From positions 1 through 26,177 of the forward strand of contig JBGPND010000058.1 of assembly GCA_041487355.1 (NCBI GenBank): 26,177 bases of DNA. Direction: 5' to 3'. Each line of letters opens with the position of its first letter. Position 1 is the stretch's first letter. The DNA is from JAMXLO01 sp041487355. GTDB taxonomy: Bacteria; Pseudomonadota; Alphaproteobacteria; Acetobacterales; Acetobacteraceae. Positions 13,675-21,751 of this stretch are shown in pieces. The notes below the pieces were generated by a model that made no database searches, was not told where the DNA came from, and saw nothing but the letters and a program-made list of their open reading frames with translations. The translations under genes were made by a program, and so were the position numbers.

Positions 13675-14286
13675 ATGCACCGCGCCGCACTGCCTCTGGC
13701 CCTCGCCGTCACGTTTTCACTGGGCGCGTGTGTCGTGGCGCCGCCCCCTGGGCCCTCGGTCATGGCCTTGCCGGGCCAGGGCAAGAGCTTCGAGGCCTTC
13801 CAGCAGGACGATGTCGCCTGCCGGCAATACGCCTGGCAGCAGACCGGCGGAGCGTCACCAGGCGTGGCGGCGTCGCAAAGCGCGGTCGGCAGTGCCGTCG
13901 TCGGAACGGCACTTGGCGCCGCCGCGGGCGCGGCAATCGGTTCACTGAGTGGTGCGGCCGGAGCGGGGGCGGCGATCGGCGGCGCCACCGGCCTGTTGGC
14001 CGGCAGCGCGATCGGCGCCAACAGCGCCGCCGCGGCTTACGGCGGCGTCCAGCAGCTATACGATGTCAGCTACACCCAGTGCATGTACGCACACGGCGAT
14101 ACCGTGCAGGCGCCTCCCGCCGGCTACGCGTCCTACCCCTACCCCGCGTATCCGTACGGTTACGCCTATCCCGGCTACTACGGACCAGCCTATTACGGCC
14201 CGTCGGTCGCGATCGGCTTCGGTGGAGGCTGGGGCTGGGGCGGATGGGGTTGGCGCGGCGGCAGGCACGACCATTGGCGTCACTGA
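13675..14286 (+). CDS. Glycine-zipper lipoprotein with Tyr/Gly-rich tail
   Basis: A 203-residue protein with a lipoprotein signal peptide: a basic start (MHR), a hydrophobic core, and lipobox LGAC with the acylated Cys at 19. Residues 70-122 are a glycine-zipper region of small residues (SAVVGTALGAAAGAAIGSLS and GAAIGGATGLLAGSAIG), which can insert in or span membranes. After QCMYAHGD the tail is rich in Pro, Tyr and Gly and ends in WGWRGGRHDHWRH. It is probably an outer-membrane-associated envelope protein, similar in layout to other glycine-zipper lipoproteins; its role is unknown. The start at 13675 is preceded by AAGGAA. The 3' end overlaps the convergent PCuAC gene by 7 nt. Confidence 0.8.
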   Translation: MHRAALPLALAVTFSLGACVVAPPPGPSVMALPGQGKSFEAFQQDDVACRQYAWQQTGGASPGVAASQSAVGSAVVGTALGAAAGAAIGSLSGAAGAGAAIGGATGLLAGSAIGANSAAAAYGGVQQLYDVSYTQCMYAHGDTVQAPPAGYASYPYPAYPYGYAYPGYYGPAYYGPSVAIGFGGGWGWGGWGWRGGRHDHWRH

Positions 14287-14780
14287 CGCTGACCACCCTG
14301 CATCGGCATGCCCTGCATGTTCATCCCGCCCATCGCGTCGTGGCCCATTGGCATGCTGGCGCCCGCCTTCTGCACCGTGACCGTCGTGGTCACCGGACCG
14401 GCCTTCTCGAAGACCAGCGTGACGGGAAAACTGTCGCCCTGATTGAGCGGCCGCTTCAGTCCAGTCAACATGATGTGGTAGCCGCTCGGCGCCAGGGTGA
14501 CCGGCTTGTCAGGTTCCACCGGCAGCGCGGCGACGCCGCGCATCTTCGCCACGCCATGATCGGTGAATGACTCGTGCAGATCGGCGCTCGCGGCAACCGG
14601 CGAGCTGGCGCCGGTCAGGCGATCGGGCACGCCGGTATCGGTGATCGTGAGATACACGACACCGGTACGGCCCGCCATCGCCGCGCGCGACCATGCGTTC
14701 TCCACCCTGATATTGTTCTGTTGCGCGAAACCAAAGACCGGAATGGCGAGCAGGACCGCAGCCAAGATCACACGACGCAT
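14280..14780 (-). CDS. PCuAC-type periplasmic copper chaperone
   Basis: A 166-residue exported protein. A signal peptide (MRRVILAAVLLAIPVFGFAQ) is followed by the DUF461/PCuAC beta-barrel. The copper site fits H-x10-M-x21-H-x-M exactly: His69, Met80, His102, Met104. The C-terminal tail is Met/His-rich (MPMGHDAMGGMNMQGMPMQG), a further Cu(I)-binding feature. PCuAC delivers Cu(I) for CuA assembly in cytochrome c oxidase, working with SCO; the SCO gene lies immediately upstream on the same strand with a 28-nt gap. The start at 14780 has GGAGG about 9 nt upstream. Confidence 0.92.
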   Translation of the reverse strand: MRRVILAAVLLAIPVFGFAQQNNIRVENAWSRAAMAGRTGVVYLTITDTGVPDRLTGASSPVAASADLHESFTDHGVAKMRGVAALPVEPDKPVTLAPSGYHIMLTGLKRPLNQGDSFPVTLVFEKAGPVTTTVTVQKAGASMPMGHDAMGGMNMQGMPMQGGQRQ

Positions 14781-14808
14781 GCGCCGAACCCTCCGATATG
14801 TCTTGCAA

Positions 14809-15438
14809 TCACGATATGAACCTTGCGAGATCGGCTGCCATCTCCGCGCCAGTCTCGTCCGCGCGGATCGGCGCGATGAATTTTCCGTCAGGCCCCATCA
14901 GGTAAAGGATCGAGCTGTGGTCCATCGTGTAGTCACCGGGGCCGGGGCCGGCGCGATGTTCCGCGTAGTAGACGCGGTATTCCTTGGCCACCTGCGCGAT
15001 CTGCTCTGGCGAACCGGTCAGGCCGATCAAACGTGGGCTGAACGCCGCGGTGTATTGCTTCACCACGGAAGGGGTGTCGCGCTTCGGGTCGACCGTGATG
15101 AAGATCGGCTGCAGCCGGTCGGCTTTGGGACCTAGGCGGTCCACCGCATCCGCCACCTCGTTCAGCGTGGTGGGACAGACATCCGGGCAGAACGTGTAGC
15201 CGAAGTAGACCAGCATGTACTTGCCGCGGAAGTCGCGGTCGGTGACCTGCTTGCCGTTGCCGTCCTGCAGCGTGAATGGCCCCCCGACCAAGGAAGCCGT
15301 CCCGTCGCCGCTCAGCCAGACGAAGGCGCCGGTGCCCAGTAACAGCACCGCGACCAGCAGCCCGATTATGCCATAGATGAAGGAGGGCGGTCGGACGCCA
15401 CCAGGCCGGCCGGTGGCGGGATCGGATGTCGAGCTCAT
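14809..15438 (-). CDS. SCO1/SenC-family copper chaperone
   Basis: A 209-residue protein anchored by one N-terminal transmembrane helix (about 21-42, IYGIIGLLVAVLLLGTGAFV) with a periplasmic thioredoxin-like domain. The metal-binding motif CPDVC gives Cys84 and Cys88, and the third ligand His174 is in YTMDHSSILYL. SCO proteins act as copper donor or thiol-disulfide reductant for the CuA centre of cytochrome oxidase. With the downstream PCuAC it forms a copper-delivery pair. The ATG at 15438 is chosen for length, although the only strong ribosome site (GGGAGG) lies 30 nt upstream, next to an in-frame GTG at 15465. Confidence 0.92.
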   Translation of the reverse strand: MSSTSDPATGRPGGVRPPSFIYGIIGLLVAVLLLGTGAFVWLSGDGTASLVGGPFTLQDGNGKQVTDRDFRGKYMLVYFGYTFCPDVCPTTLNEVADAVDRLGPKADRLQPIFITVDPKRDTPSVVKQYTAAFSPRLIGLTGSPEQIAQVAKEYRVYYAEHRAGPGPGDYTMDHSSILYLMGPDGKFIAPIRADETGAEMAADLARFIS

Positions 15439-15500
15439 GGCGGGGCTGGACCCTAGACCAGTCACCTCCCGTCAGATAGCCCTAAGGCGGGCAGGCACAA

Positions 15501-15506
15501 TATAAA
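15501..15506 (+). promoter_or_regulatory. Possible -10 element for the solute-binding protein gene
   Basis: TATAAA stands out in an otherwise GC-rich 94-bp divergent gap, 26 nt before the ATG at 15533. No convincing -35 is seen at the usual distance, so an activator may be needed or the match is fortuitous. Confidence 0.3.
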
Positions 15507-15532
15507 TGGCACACGCGCAGGGAGACATTGCA

Positions 15533-17119
15533 ATGCGACGCAGGGACATCCTCAAGGGCGCAGCTTCGGTCGCGGCACTCGGCAGCGCCGGACTCGCCCG
15601 GCCGGCCATAGCGCAGGGTGCGGCGAGGACGCTGCGCTTCGTGCCGCAGGCCAACCTGGCCAACCCGGACCCGATCTGGACCACCGCCACCGTCGCGATC
15701 AACCACGGCTACATGGTGTTCGACACGCTCTATGGCATCGATGATGCGGTGGAGTCCCAACCGCAGATGTGCGCCGGCCACGAGGTGTCGTCCGACGAAC
15801 TCACCTGGACCTTTACGCTGCGCGATGGGCTGCTGTTCCACGACAATGAGAAGGTGCGCGCGATCGACTGCACCACCTCGCTCACGCGCTGGGCGGCGAA
15901 GGACCCGTTCGGCCAGCAGCTCATATCGCTCACGGAGGAGATGAAGCCGCTCGATGACAGACGCTTCCAGATCCGCCTGAAGAAGCCGTTTAGGCAGATG
16001 CTCTACGCGCTCGGCGCGCGCAACTGCTTCATGATGCCGGAGCGCATGGCGAAGACCCCGCCGTCGGAGCAGATCAAGGAATATGTCGGCTCGGGGCCGT
16101 ATCGCTTCCTGACGAGCGAATGGGTGTCCGGCGCGAAGGCGGCGTGGGCGAAGTTCGACAAATACATCCCGCGCCAGGAGAAGCCGTCGTATTTCTCCGG
16201 CGGCAAGGTCGTGAATTTCGATCGGGTCGAGTGGATCGTGCAGCCCGACCCGGCCACGTCTGCGGCGGCCTTGCAGACCGGCGAGGTCGATTGGGTCGAA
16301 CTGCCACTGATCGACCTCGTGCCGATGCTGAAGATGGCAGACGGCGTGCAGGTGAAGGTGTTCGACCCGTTCGGCTGGCTCGGCGTATTGGCGTTCAACC
16401 ATCTCTATCCGCCGTTCGACAATCCCAAGCTGCTGCGTGCGATCCTGCCGGCGGTGGATCAGAAGACCTATGTGCAGGCCATCGTCGGCGAGCAAACCGA
16501 TCTGGGGCGCTATCCTGTGGGCTTCTTCACCGACGGGTCGCCGATGGCCAACAATGCGGGTCTTGAGGTGCTGTCGGGCCCGCGCGATATGGCGCTGGCG
16601 CGCAAACTTGTCGCGGAATCCGGCTACAAGGGTGAGCCGGTTCTACTGATGTCGCCGACCGACCAGCCGGCACTCGCGCAGATCACGCAGGTAACCCGCA
16701 GCCTGTTCCAGGAACTCGGGCTGAATGTCGAGTTCATGGCGATGGACTGGGGTTCGCTGGTGTCGCGCCGCGCGAATACCTCGCCGCCCGATAAAGGCGG
16801 CTGGAACAGCTTCTGCACGCTATGGGGCGGGCTGACGGTATCCAATCCGGGCAGCTCCTACCCGCTGCGCGGCAATGGCAAGGGCGGCTGGTTCGGCTGG
16901 CCGACCGATCCGGAGATGGAAGCGATGCGCCAGCAATGGTTCGACGCGCCCGACTTGCATGCGCAGGAGGCGATCTGCGAGCAGATCCAGCGCCGCGCGT
17001 TCGAGACCGTCCCGTTCGTTCCGCTCGGTCAGGTGTTCCAGCCGACGGCATTCCGCAAGAACGTTACCGGGATCGTGAAGTGCGCGATCCCGCTGTTCTG
17101 GGGCGTGCAGAAGGCCTGA
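15533..17119 (+). CDS. ABC transporter substrate-binding protein, family 5 (peptide/nickel type), Tat-exported
   Basis: A 528-residue solute-binding protein. The N-terminus MRRRDILKGAASVAALGSAG is a twin-arginine signal with cleavage after AIA near residue 28. The mature part has SBP_bac_5 blocks: LTWTFTLRDGLLFHDNEKV, YVGSGPYRF, the hinge region ATSAAALQTGEVDWVELP, LGVLAFNHLYPPFDNPKLLR, and a C-terminal ERVPFVPLGQ-like block (ETVPFVPLGQVFQPTAF). Such proteins bind peptides, opines, nickel or glutathione-like ligands in the periplasm; the ligand here is unknown. The start at 15533 follows GGGAGA. No cognate permease or ATPase gene is in the window, and the following gene is convergent. Confidence 0.9.
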   Translation: MRRRDILKGAASVAALGSAGLARPAIAQGAARTLRFVPQANLANPDPIWTTATVAINHGYMVFDTLYGIDDAVESQPQMCAGHEVSSDELTWTFTLRDGLLFHDNEKVRAIDCTTSLTRWAAKDPFGQQLISLTEEMKPLDDRRFQIRLKKPFRQMLYALGARNCFMMPERMAKTPPSEQIKEYVGSGPYRFLTSEWVSGAKAAWAKFDKYIPRQEKPSYFSGGKVVNFDRVEWIVQPDPATSAAALQTGEVDWVELPLIDLVPMLKMADGVQVKVFDPFGWLGVLAFNHLYPPFDNPKLLRAILPAVDQKTYVQAIVGEQTDLGRYPVGFFTDGSPMANNAGLEVLSGPRDMALARKLVAESGYKGEPVLLMSPTDQPALAQITQVTRSLFQELGLNVEFMAMDWGSLVSRRANTSPPDKGGWNSFCTLWGGLTVSNPGSSYPLRGNGKGGWFGWPTDPEMEAMRQQWFDAPDLHAQEAICEQIQRRAFETVPFVPLGQVFQPTAFRKNVTGIVKCAIPLFWGVQKA

Positions 17120-17125
17120 TCGGCG

Positions 17126-17962
17126 TCACGCGGCCGGCAGGAAACGCAGAGCGACGCCACCCGCGGCATCCGCGTCGACCAGCAGCGCGTCGCCATGCTG
17201 ACGATGCGCGATGCCGCGGGCGGCAAGCAGGCGACCGATCGCGTTGTTCCCGTCCATCGTGTGCACGGCAAGACCGATGATGCGCGGCAGCCCGGGCACA
17301 TCGACATCGGGTACAACCGAGGGCAGCGCCGTGTCGGGCAGCAGCCGCACGCGGCCACGCGGCAGATCGAGCGCGAAACCGCCTGCCGGATCGGGCGCCA
17401 CAGGACAGCCGACGAGACGCGAGAACCGCGCCGCCGTTTCCGCAGGCTCCGCGACGGCCACCACCACCTCGCCCAGCGCCGTCGCATTGTTGGGATGGCG
17501 CAGGAAGCGCTCCTGCCACAACGCCTCGGGCGTCAGGTGGTGCACCAGATTGATGCGGCCTTCCGGCTGTTCCGGCAATTGAATGAGCGCGAAGCGCGTG
17601 CGGGGTCCGGCAGGGTCCCTGTCGTCGATCGCGCGGTCGAATTCACTGACCGCCGGAGCATCGATGCCGGCACGGCGCAGCCGGACGAGCGTAGCCTGCG
17701 GATCGTCCATGGAGAACGCCAGGATGTGGATGCCGGTATAGCGCGCGAGGAAGCGATCCAGCGTCGCACTGCTGGCATTCGGATCGACCACAGCGAGCAA
17801 TTCGATATAGGACCGGTGCAGCATGGCGCAGCGGTTGCCAATACGGCCATCAGTCTGGCGGGCAAGCGGGGTAAGCGTGAAGCCGAGGCGCTCATACTGA
17901 CCGGCAAGCGCGGCGAGATCGCGCGTGACGACGCCGACATGATCGAGCGCCACGGCGCTCAT
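17126..17962 (-). CDS. VOC/glyoxalase-like protein
   Basis: A 278-residue protein of the glyoxalase_3-like VOC type. The first half starts VALDHVGVVTRDLAALAGQY and includes RSYIELLAVVDPNA, YTGIHILAFSMDDPQA and INLVHHLTPEALW. The second half carries GEVVVAVAEPAETAARFSRL and a C-terminal VOC repeat. Metal-dependent dioxygenases, lyases and isomerases share this fold; no specific reaction is indicated. The ATG at 17962 overlaps the TGA of the upstream GST gene (ATGA), marking it as the third gene of the uronate dehydrogenase-GST-VOC operon. It ends 6 bp from the convergent solute-binding protein gene. Confidence 0.75.
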   Translation of the reverse strand: MSAVALDHVGVVTRDLAALAGQYERLGFTLTPLARQTDGRIGNRCAMLHRSYIELLAVVDPNASSATLDRFLARYTGIHILAFSMDDPQATLVRLRRAGIDAPAVSEFDRAIDDRDPAGPRTRFALIQLPEQPEGRINLVHHLTPEALWQERFLRHPNNATALGEVVVAVAEPAETAARFSRLVGCPVAPDPAGGFALDLPRGRVRLLPDTALPSVVPDVDVPGLPRIIGLAVHTMDGNNAIGRLLAARGIAHRQHGDALLVDADAAGGVALRFLPAA

Positions 17963-18621
17963 CGGGCGTTTTCGTAGTCCGGCAGCGTCCATTCCGCGGG
18001 TTCGGCGGCGGCACCGTTATACCAGGCGCTCACCAGCGGATGGCCGCGCACCGCGTCGCAATAGGCGCGCGTCCCGGCGCTGATCTCCGGCCGCCACGTG
18101 AGAAAGCGCGTCACCACAGGGGCGTACATTGCGTCGGCGGCGGTGAAATCGGCACCGAACAGGAACGCACCACCGGCGCCGAAACGCCGGCGCGCCTCCG
18201 ACCACATCGCCTCGATGCGCGCGATATCGGCAAGCGCGCCAGGCGTGCGGCCAAGCCCGGAGAAATCCCGCCCGAGATTCATCCACATCGCCTGCCGCAG
18301 GCCGGTGAACCCGGCATGCATTTCCGCGCTGATGGCGCGTGCATGCGCCCGGGCGATGCGATCCGCCGGCCATAGCGAAGGCGTGATCTCGGCGCAGTAC
18401 TCGCACACCGCGAGCGACTCCCACACACGCGCGCCGCGATGCTCGAGATATGGCACCAGGCCGTTGGGCGAGAGCTTGCTGATCGCCTCGGTCGGGCCGG
18501 GGCGGCTGAAATGGATCAGCACCTCTTCCACGTCGAGGCCGGCGAGCCGTGCCGCCAGCCAGCCGCGCAGCGACCAGGACGAGTAGCGGCGGTTGCCGAT
18601 ATACAGCCGGCCTTCAGGCAT
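17959..18621 (-). CDS. Glutathione S-transferase family protein
   Basis: A 220-residue cytosolic GST. The N-terminal thioredoxin-like domain (about 1-80) has the likely catalytic serine region NRRYSSWSLRGW and the GSH-binding block SPNGLVPYLEHRGARVWESL (cis-Pro after Val, Glu-Ser). The C-terminal all-helical domain has FLFGADFTAADAMYAPVVTR, the usual N-capping box. Active serine and 'RRYSSWS' resemble the bacterial group near YfcF and maleylacetoacetate isomerase. The start has GAGGAGG at 7 nt, and this site overlaps the stop of the uronate dehydrogenase gene 12 nt upstream. Translation is probably coupled to both neighbours. Confidence 0.88.
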   Translation of the reverse strand: MPEGRLYIGNRRYSSWSLRGWLAARLAGLDVEEVLIHFSRPGPTEAISKLSPNGLVPYLEHRGARVWESLAVCEYCAEITPSLWPADRIARAHARAISAEMHAGFTGLRQAMWMNLGRDFSGLGRTPGALADIARIEAMWSEARRRFGAGGAFLFGADFTAADAMYAPVVTRFLTWRPEISAGTRAYCDAVRGHPLVSAWYNGAAAEPAEWTLPDYENAR

Positions 18622-18633
18622 CGCGGTCCCTCC

Positions 18634-19464
18634 TCAATCGAACAGCGTCCGTGGCGCAGGCGAGCTGCGCGAATAGTCGAGCGAACAGAACGCTCCGCCC
18701 ATGTAGCGCTCCTCCACCGGGTCGCCACTGACCTTGCCGGCAAGCTGTCCGGCGAACGGATCGGCGCTGTCGATCGGCTGCCAGCCGACCTTACCGCGCG
18801 CATCGTCCTTCCACCACGTCATGCGCTGGTTGTTGGAAGCGCCCCAGATCACGCTGCAGCCGACCTTGTCGGCAAGCACACAGTGGACCACCAGGCGCGA
18901 CAGGTCCGGATAGGACAGCCAGGTCGCCAGCATGCGGGCGTTGACCGGCTCCGGGAACGCGGAGCCGATGCGCACGAACACGCTCTCCACGCCGTGCTTG
19001 TACCAGTAGAGCCGGCCCATCAGCTCGCCATACGCCTTCGACAAACCGTAGAACCCATCGGGCTGGAACTGCGTGTCGGCGCCTATCGTCTCCACGCGTT
19101 CGTGGAAGCCGATCGAATGATTGGAGGAGGCGAAGATCACCCTTGCCTTCTCGCGCCGTGCCGCTTCGTAGATGTGATAGAGCCCGCGGATATTCGGACC
19201 CAACACCTCCTCGAACGGCCGCTCGACCGACACGCCCCCCAGATGCACGATCGCCCCACAGCCTTCCACCAGCCGCGATATCGCCACGCCATCGTTGAGG
19301 TCAGCCTTGGTGAAGCTGACACCCGCCGGAACGGCGTCCGGGAACGGCGCGATATCGGTCAGCCGCAGCGTCCAGCCCTCGGCTGACAGCGACTTCGTCA
19401 GCACGCGGCCGAGCGCGCCGGATGCGCCGGTCAGCAGCACGGGCTTTGCGGGCTTGTCGCTCAT
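18634..19464 (-). CDS. udh: NAD-dependent uronate dehydrogenase-like SDR epimerase
   Basis: A 276-residue extended short-chain dehydrogenase. The dinucleotide loop is LLTGASGALG. Family features follow: ADLNDGVAISRLVEGCGAIV, HLGGVSVERPFEEVL, FASSNHSIGF, the catalytic YGLSKAYGE (Tyr-x3-Lys) and RIGSAFPEPVNARMLATWLS. The SSNH.IGF and RIGS.FPEP blocks are characteristic of uronate dehydrogenases, which oxidise D-galacturonate or D-glucuronate to aldarolactone with NAD+. The start at 19464 follows GGGAGG with a 7-nt spacer. It is the first gene of the operon, and its start lies just 35 bp from the divergent amidase start. Substrate is by family analogy. Confidence 0.8.
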   Translation of the reverse strand: MSDKPAKPVLLTGASGALGRVLTKSLSAEGWTLRLTDIAPFPDAVPAGVSFTKADLNDGVAISRLVEGCGAIVHLGGVSVERPFEEVLGPNIRGLYHIYEAARREKARVIFASSNHSIGFHERVETIGADTQFQPDGFYGLSKAYGELMGRLYWYKHGVESVFVRIGSAFPEPVNARMLATWLSYPDLSRLVVHCVLADKVGCSVIWGASNNQRMTWWKDDARGKVGWQPIDSADPFAGQLAGKVSGDPVEERYMGGAFCSLDYSRSSPAPRTLFD

Positions 19465-19499
19465 TGTGCATCCTCCCATCAGAACGGAGAGGCCGCATC

Positions 19500-20837
19500 A
19501 TGCGCACGATCGAGCAACACGCCCAAGCCCTGGCCAACAGCAGCACCACCAGCCGCGCGCTGGTGGAGCAATGCCTTGCCCGCATTGCCGACCCGAACGG
19601 CGAAGGCGCGCGCGCCTTCATCAAGGTGCATGCCGATCAGGCACGCGCGATGGCCGAAGCGATGGACGCGCTGCGGCGCGCCGGCCGCGCGCCCAGCCGC
19701 TACGCCGGCATCCCGATCAGCCTGAAGGACCTGTTCGACATCGCCGGCGAGCCAACGCCGGCCGGCTCACGTGTGCTCGCCGATGCGCTGCCGGCCACGG
19801 CACACGCGCCGGTGGTGCAACGCATGCTGACCGCCGGCTTCGTGCCGCTGGGCCGCACCAACATGACGGAGTTCGCCTTCTCTGGCCTCGGCATCAACCC
19901 CCATTACGGCACGCCGCGCTCGCCCTGGGACCGCGCGGCCGGGCGCATCCCTGGCGGCAGTTCCTCGGGCACCGCGGTGTCGGTCTCCGACGGCATGGCG
20001 GTGGCAGGCCTCGGCACCGACACCGGCGGCTCCTGCCGCATCCCGGCCGCGTTCTGCGGCATCGTCGGCTACAAGCCGACGGCGCGGCGCGTGCCGATCA
20101 CCGGTGTGCTGCCACTGGCACCGAGCCTCGACTCCGTTGGACCGCTGGCGCCAAGCGTCGGGTGCTGTGCGGTGATCGATGCGGTACTGGCCGGCGCGAC
20201 GCCTTCGTTGCCGATTCGCGCAGAGCTGACCGGCCTGCGCCTGGCCGTGCCGGAAAACTTCATGCTGGATGGACTGGACGCGACGGTGAGCGCGGCGTTC
20301 GACCGGGCACTGAGTGTGCTGTCCCGCGCCGGCGCGCGCGTCGTGCGGACGCGCTTCGCCGAATTCGACGCGATCGGCCCGGTGAATGCCAAGGGTGGCT
20401 TCGCCGCATCCGAGGCCTATGCCTGGCATCGCACCCTGCTCGCGGAGAAGGGCTCGCTGTACGACCCCCGCATCCGCATACGCATCGAACGCGGCGAGAG
20501 GATGAGCGCCGTCGACTATATCGATCTGGTCAACGCCCGCCAACGGATCATCGCGAGCTTCGACGCATGCACGCGTGAGTTCGATGCACTGGTGATGCCG
20601 ACCGTGCCGATCGTGCCGCCGCACATTGCCGAACTGGACGACGAACGCGACTACAACCGCATCAACCTCCACATCCTGCGCAACACCGCGGTCGGCAACT
20701 TCCTCGACCGCTGCTCGATCAGCCTGCCGTGCCAGCGGGAAGGCGAGCCACCGGTCGGACTGATGCTGATGGGGGAGACCATCGGCGATGCCCGGTTGTT
20801 CAGCATCGCCGCGGCCGTGGAAGCCAGCCTGGCGTAG
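19500..20837 (+). CDS. Amidase-signature family amidase
   Basis: A 445-residue amidase-signature enzyme with its full catalytic triad. Lys76 is in PISLKDLFD, the cis-Ser154 in PGGSSSGTAV, and the nucleophile Ser178 in TDTGGSCRIPAAFCG. The 24-residue spacing between the serines is the family norm. It hydrolyses amide bonds with release of ammonia or amine; the substrate is not predictable (it could be an indoleacetamide- or aliphatic-amide hydrolase, or a half-amide hydrolase). It is not clearly GatA, since no GatB or GatC is nearby. The start at 19500 has GGAGAGG about 8 nt upstream. It is monocistronic, and its 3' end carries one copy of the 16-bp repeat shared with the lysozyme gene end. 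Confidence 0.88.
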   Translation: MRTIEQHAQALANSSTTSRALVEQCLARIADPNGEGARAFIKVHADQARAMAEAMDALRRAGRAPSRYAGIPISLKDLFDIAGEPTPAGSRVLADALPATAHAPVVQRMLTAGFVPLGRTNMTEFAFSGLGINPHYGTPRSPWDRAAGRIPGGSSSGTAVSVSDGMAVAGLGTDTGGSCRIPAAFCGIVGYKPTARRVPITGVLPLAPSLDSVGPLAPSVGCCAVIDAVLAGATPSLPIRAELTGLRLAVPENFMLDGLDATVSAAFDRALSVLSRAGARVVRTRFAEFDAIGPVNAKGGFAASEAYAWHRTLLAEKGSLYDPRIRIRIERGERMSAVDYIDLVNARQRIIASFDACTREFDALVMPTVPIVPPHIAELDDERDYNRINLHILRNTAVGNFLDRCSISLPCQREGEPPVGLMLMGETIGDARLFSIAAAVEASLA

Positions 20838-20843
20838 CGATCG
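20828..20843 (+). repeat. 16-bp direct repeat, left copy
   Basis: GCCTGGCGTAGCGATC spans the last codons and stop of the amidase. An identical copy lies at 21741-21756, at the end of the lysozyme-like gene. The two copies bracket that gene and its promoter, as attachment-like sites would. Chance is possible because both encode a terminal Leu-Ala-stop. Confidence 0.5.
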
Positions 20844-20872
20844 AGCCGGTTGCCCGGTGGTCATTTCGTCGT

Positions 20873-20901
20873 TGACTCACGTCGACCGCGTTGTTATTCT
20901 T
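20873..20901 (+). promoter_or_regulatory. Sigma-70-type promoter of the lysozyme-like gene
   Basis: TTGACT (20873-20878) and TATTCT (20896-20901) are exactly 17 bp apart, both near consensus. The expected transcript start near 20908 leaves a leader of about 22 nt before the ATG at 20930 and rules out an in-frame start at 20891, which falls inside the promoter. Confidence 0.7.
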
Positions 20902-20929
20902 GGGGCAGAACGTACGTGCTGGTGTCATC

Positions 20930-21751
20930 ATGGCGGACCGGTTGCTTAAGCGACGCGACAGCGGCCCCGACGTCGAACTGGCTCAGGGCTTGCTCAACCG
21001 CGACGGCGCGCTGCTCGATGAGGACGGCGATTTTGGCCGCGGCACCGAGGTCGCGGTGCAGGAATGTCAGACACGGCGCGGGTTGCCGTCCAGCGGCGAG
21101 ATCGACGATCCCACCTGGGCGCTGCTGCGTACCCTGCCGGAGCCGTGTCCCGGCATCGCGATGAAGGCGGTGAATTTCATCGCCCAGCAGGAGGTCTCCA
21201 ACCGCGCGCACTACGATGCGGTGGTGGCGAAACCCGAGTATCCCGGCGGAGAGAGCGGCATCACCATCGGCGTCGGCTACGACCTGCGCTTCGAGACCGC
21301 CAAATTCGAGGCCGATTGGGGGAATCTGCTGCCGGCCGCGACAATCGCTGCGCTACGGCCCTGCCTTGGCAAACAGGGGACCAAGGAAATGGAGGGCGAT
21401 CTGTCAGACTTCGCGGTCCCCTGGCAAGCCGCGTGGACAGTATTCGTCAAACAAAGTCTGCCGAAATATGTGGCCAAGACGCGTGCCACTTTCCCTGGCT
21501 TCGACAACCTCTCGCCGCTGTGCCGCGGCGTGCTGGTCAGCCTCGTCTACAATCGCGGCGAGGCCATGACGGACAACACTCCGGACGACACGCGCAGGGA
21601 GATGCGCGAGATCCGTGCGGCCATACAGGCCGGCAATCCAGCGGCGGTGCCGGATCTGCTGCGCGCCATGAAACGCCTGTGGCCCACCATGCGAGGCCTG
21701 CGCGACCGCCGCGAGGCGGAGGCCAAGCTGTTCGAGGAAGGCCTGGCGTAG
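20930..21751 (+). CDS. Peptidoglycan-binding, lysozyme-like protein (T4-lysozyme/pesticin type)
   Basis: A 273-residue two-domain protein. Residues 5-68 form a PG_binding_1 module (DVELAQGLLNRDGALLDEDG, GDFGRGTEVAVQECQTRRGL). Residues 80-273 are a lysozyme-like domain: FIAQQEVSNRAHYD with candidate catalytic Glu88, then YPGGESGITIGVGYDL holding the Thr and Asp expected in the T4-type catalytic site, and LCRGVLVSLVYNRG. It would cleave peptidoglycan glycan strands. No signal peptide is present, so it is either released by another route, like an endolysin or an injected effector, or acts after lysis. No holin, spanin or phage structural gene is nearby. It has its own promoter but no clear ribosome site, and is bracketed by a 16-bp direct repeat. 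Confidence 0.8.
   Translation: MADRLLKRRDSGPDVELAQGLLNRDGALLDEDGDFGRGTEVAVQECQTRRGLPSSGEIDDPTWALLRTLPEPCPGIAMKAVNFIAQQEVSNRAHYDAVVAKPEYPGGESGITIGVGYDLRFETAKFEADWGNLLPAATIAALRPCLGKQGTKEMEGDLSDFAVPWQAAWTVFVKQSLPKYVAKTRATFPGFDNLSPLCRGVLVSLVYNRGEAMTDNTPDDTRREMREIRAAIQAGNPAAVPDLLRAMKRLWPTMRGLRDRREAEAKLFEEGLA

Noticed and set aside
20846..20860. CCGG-rich hairpin after the amidase as a terminator
   Set aside because: Very short stem with no T-tract, and the next promoter begins almost at once.
19767..20864. Long open frame antisense to the amidase
   Set aside because: The amidase frame holds an intact catalytic triad; the antisense product has shadow-like composition.
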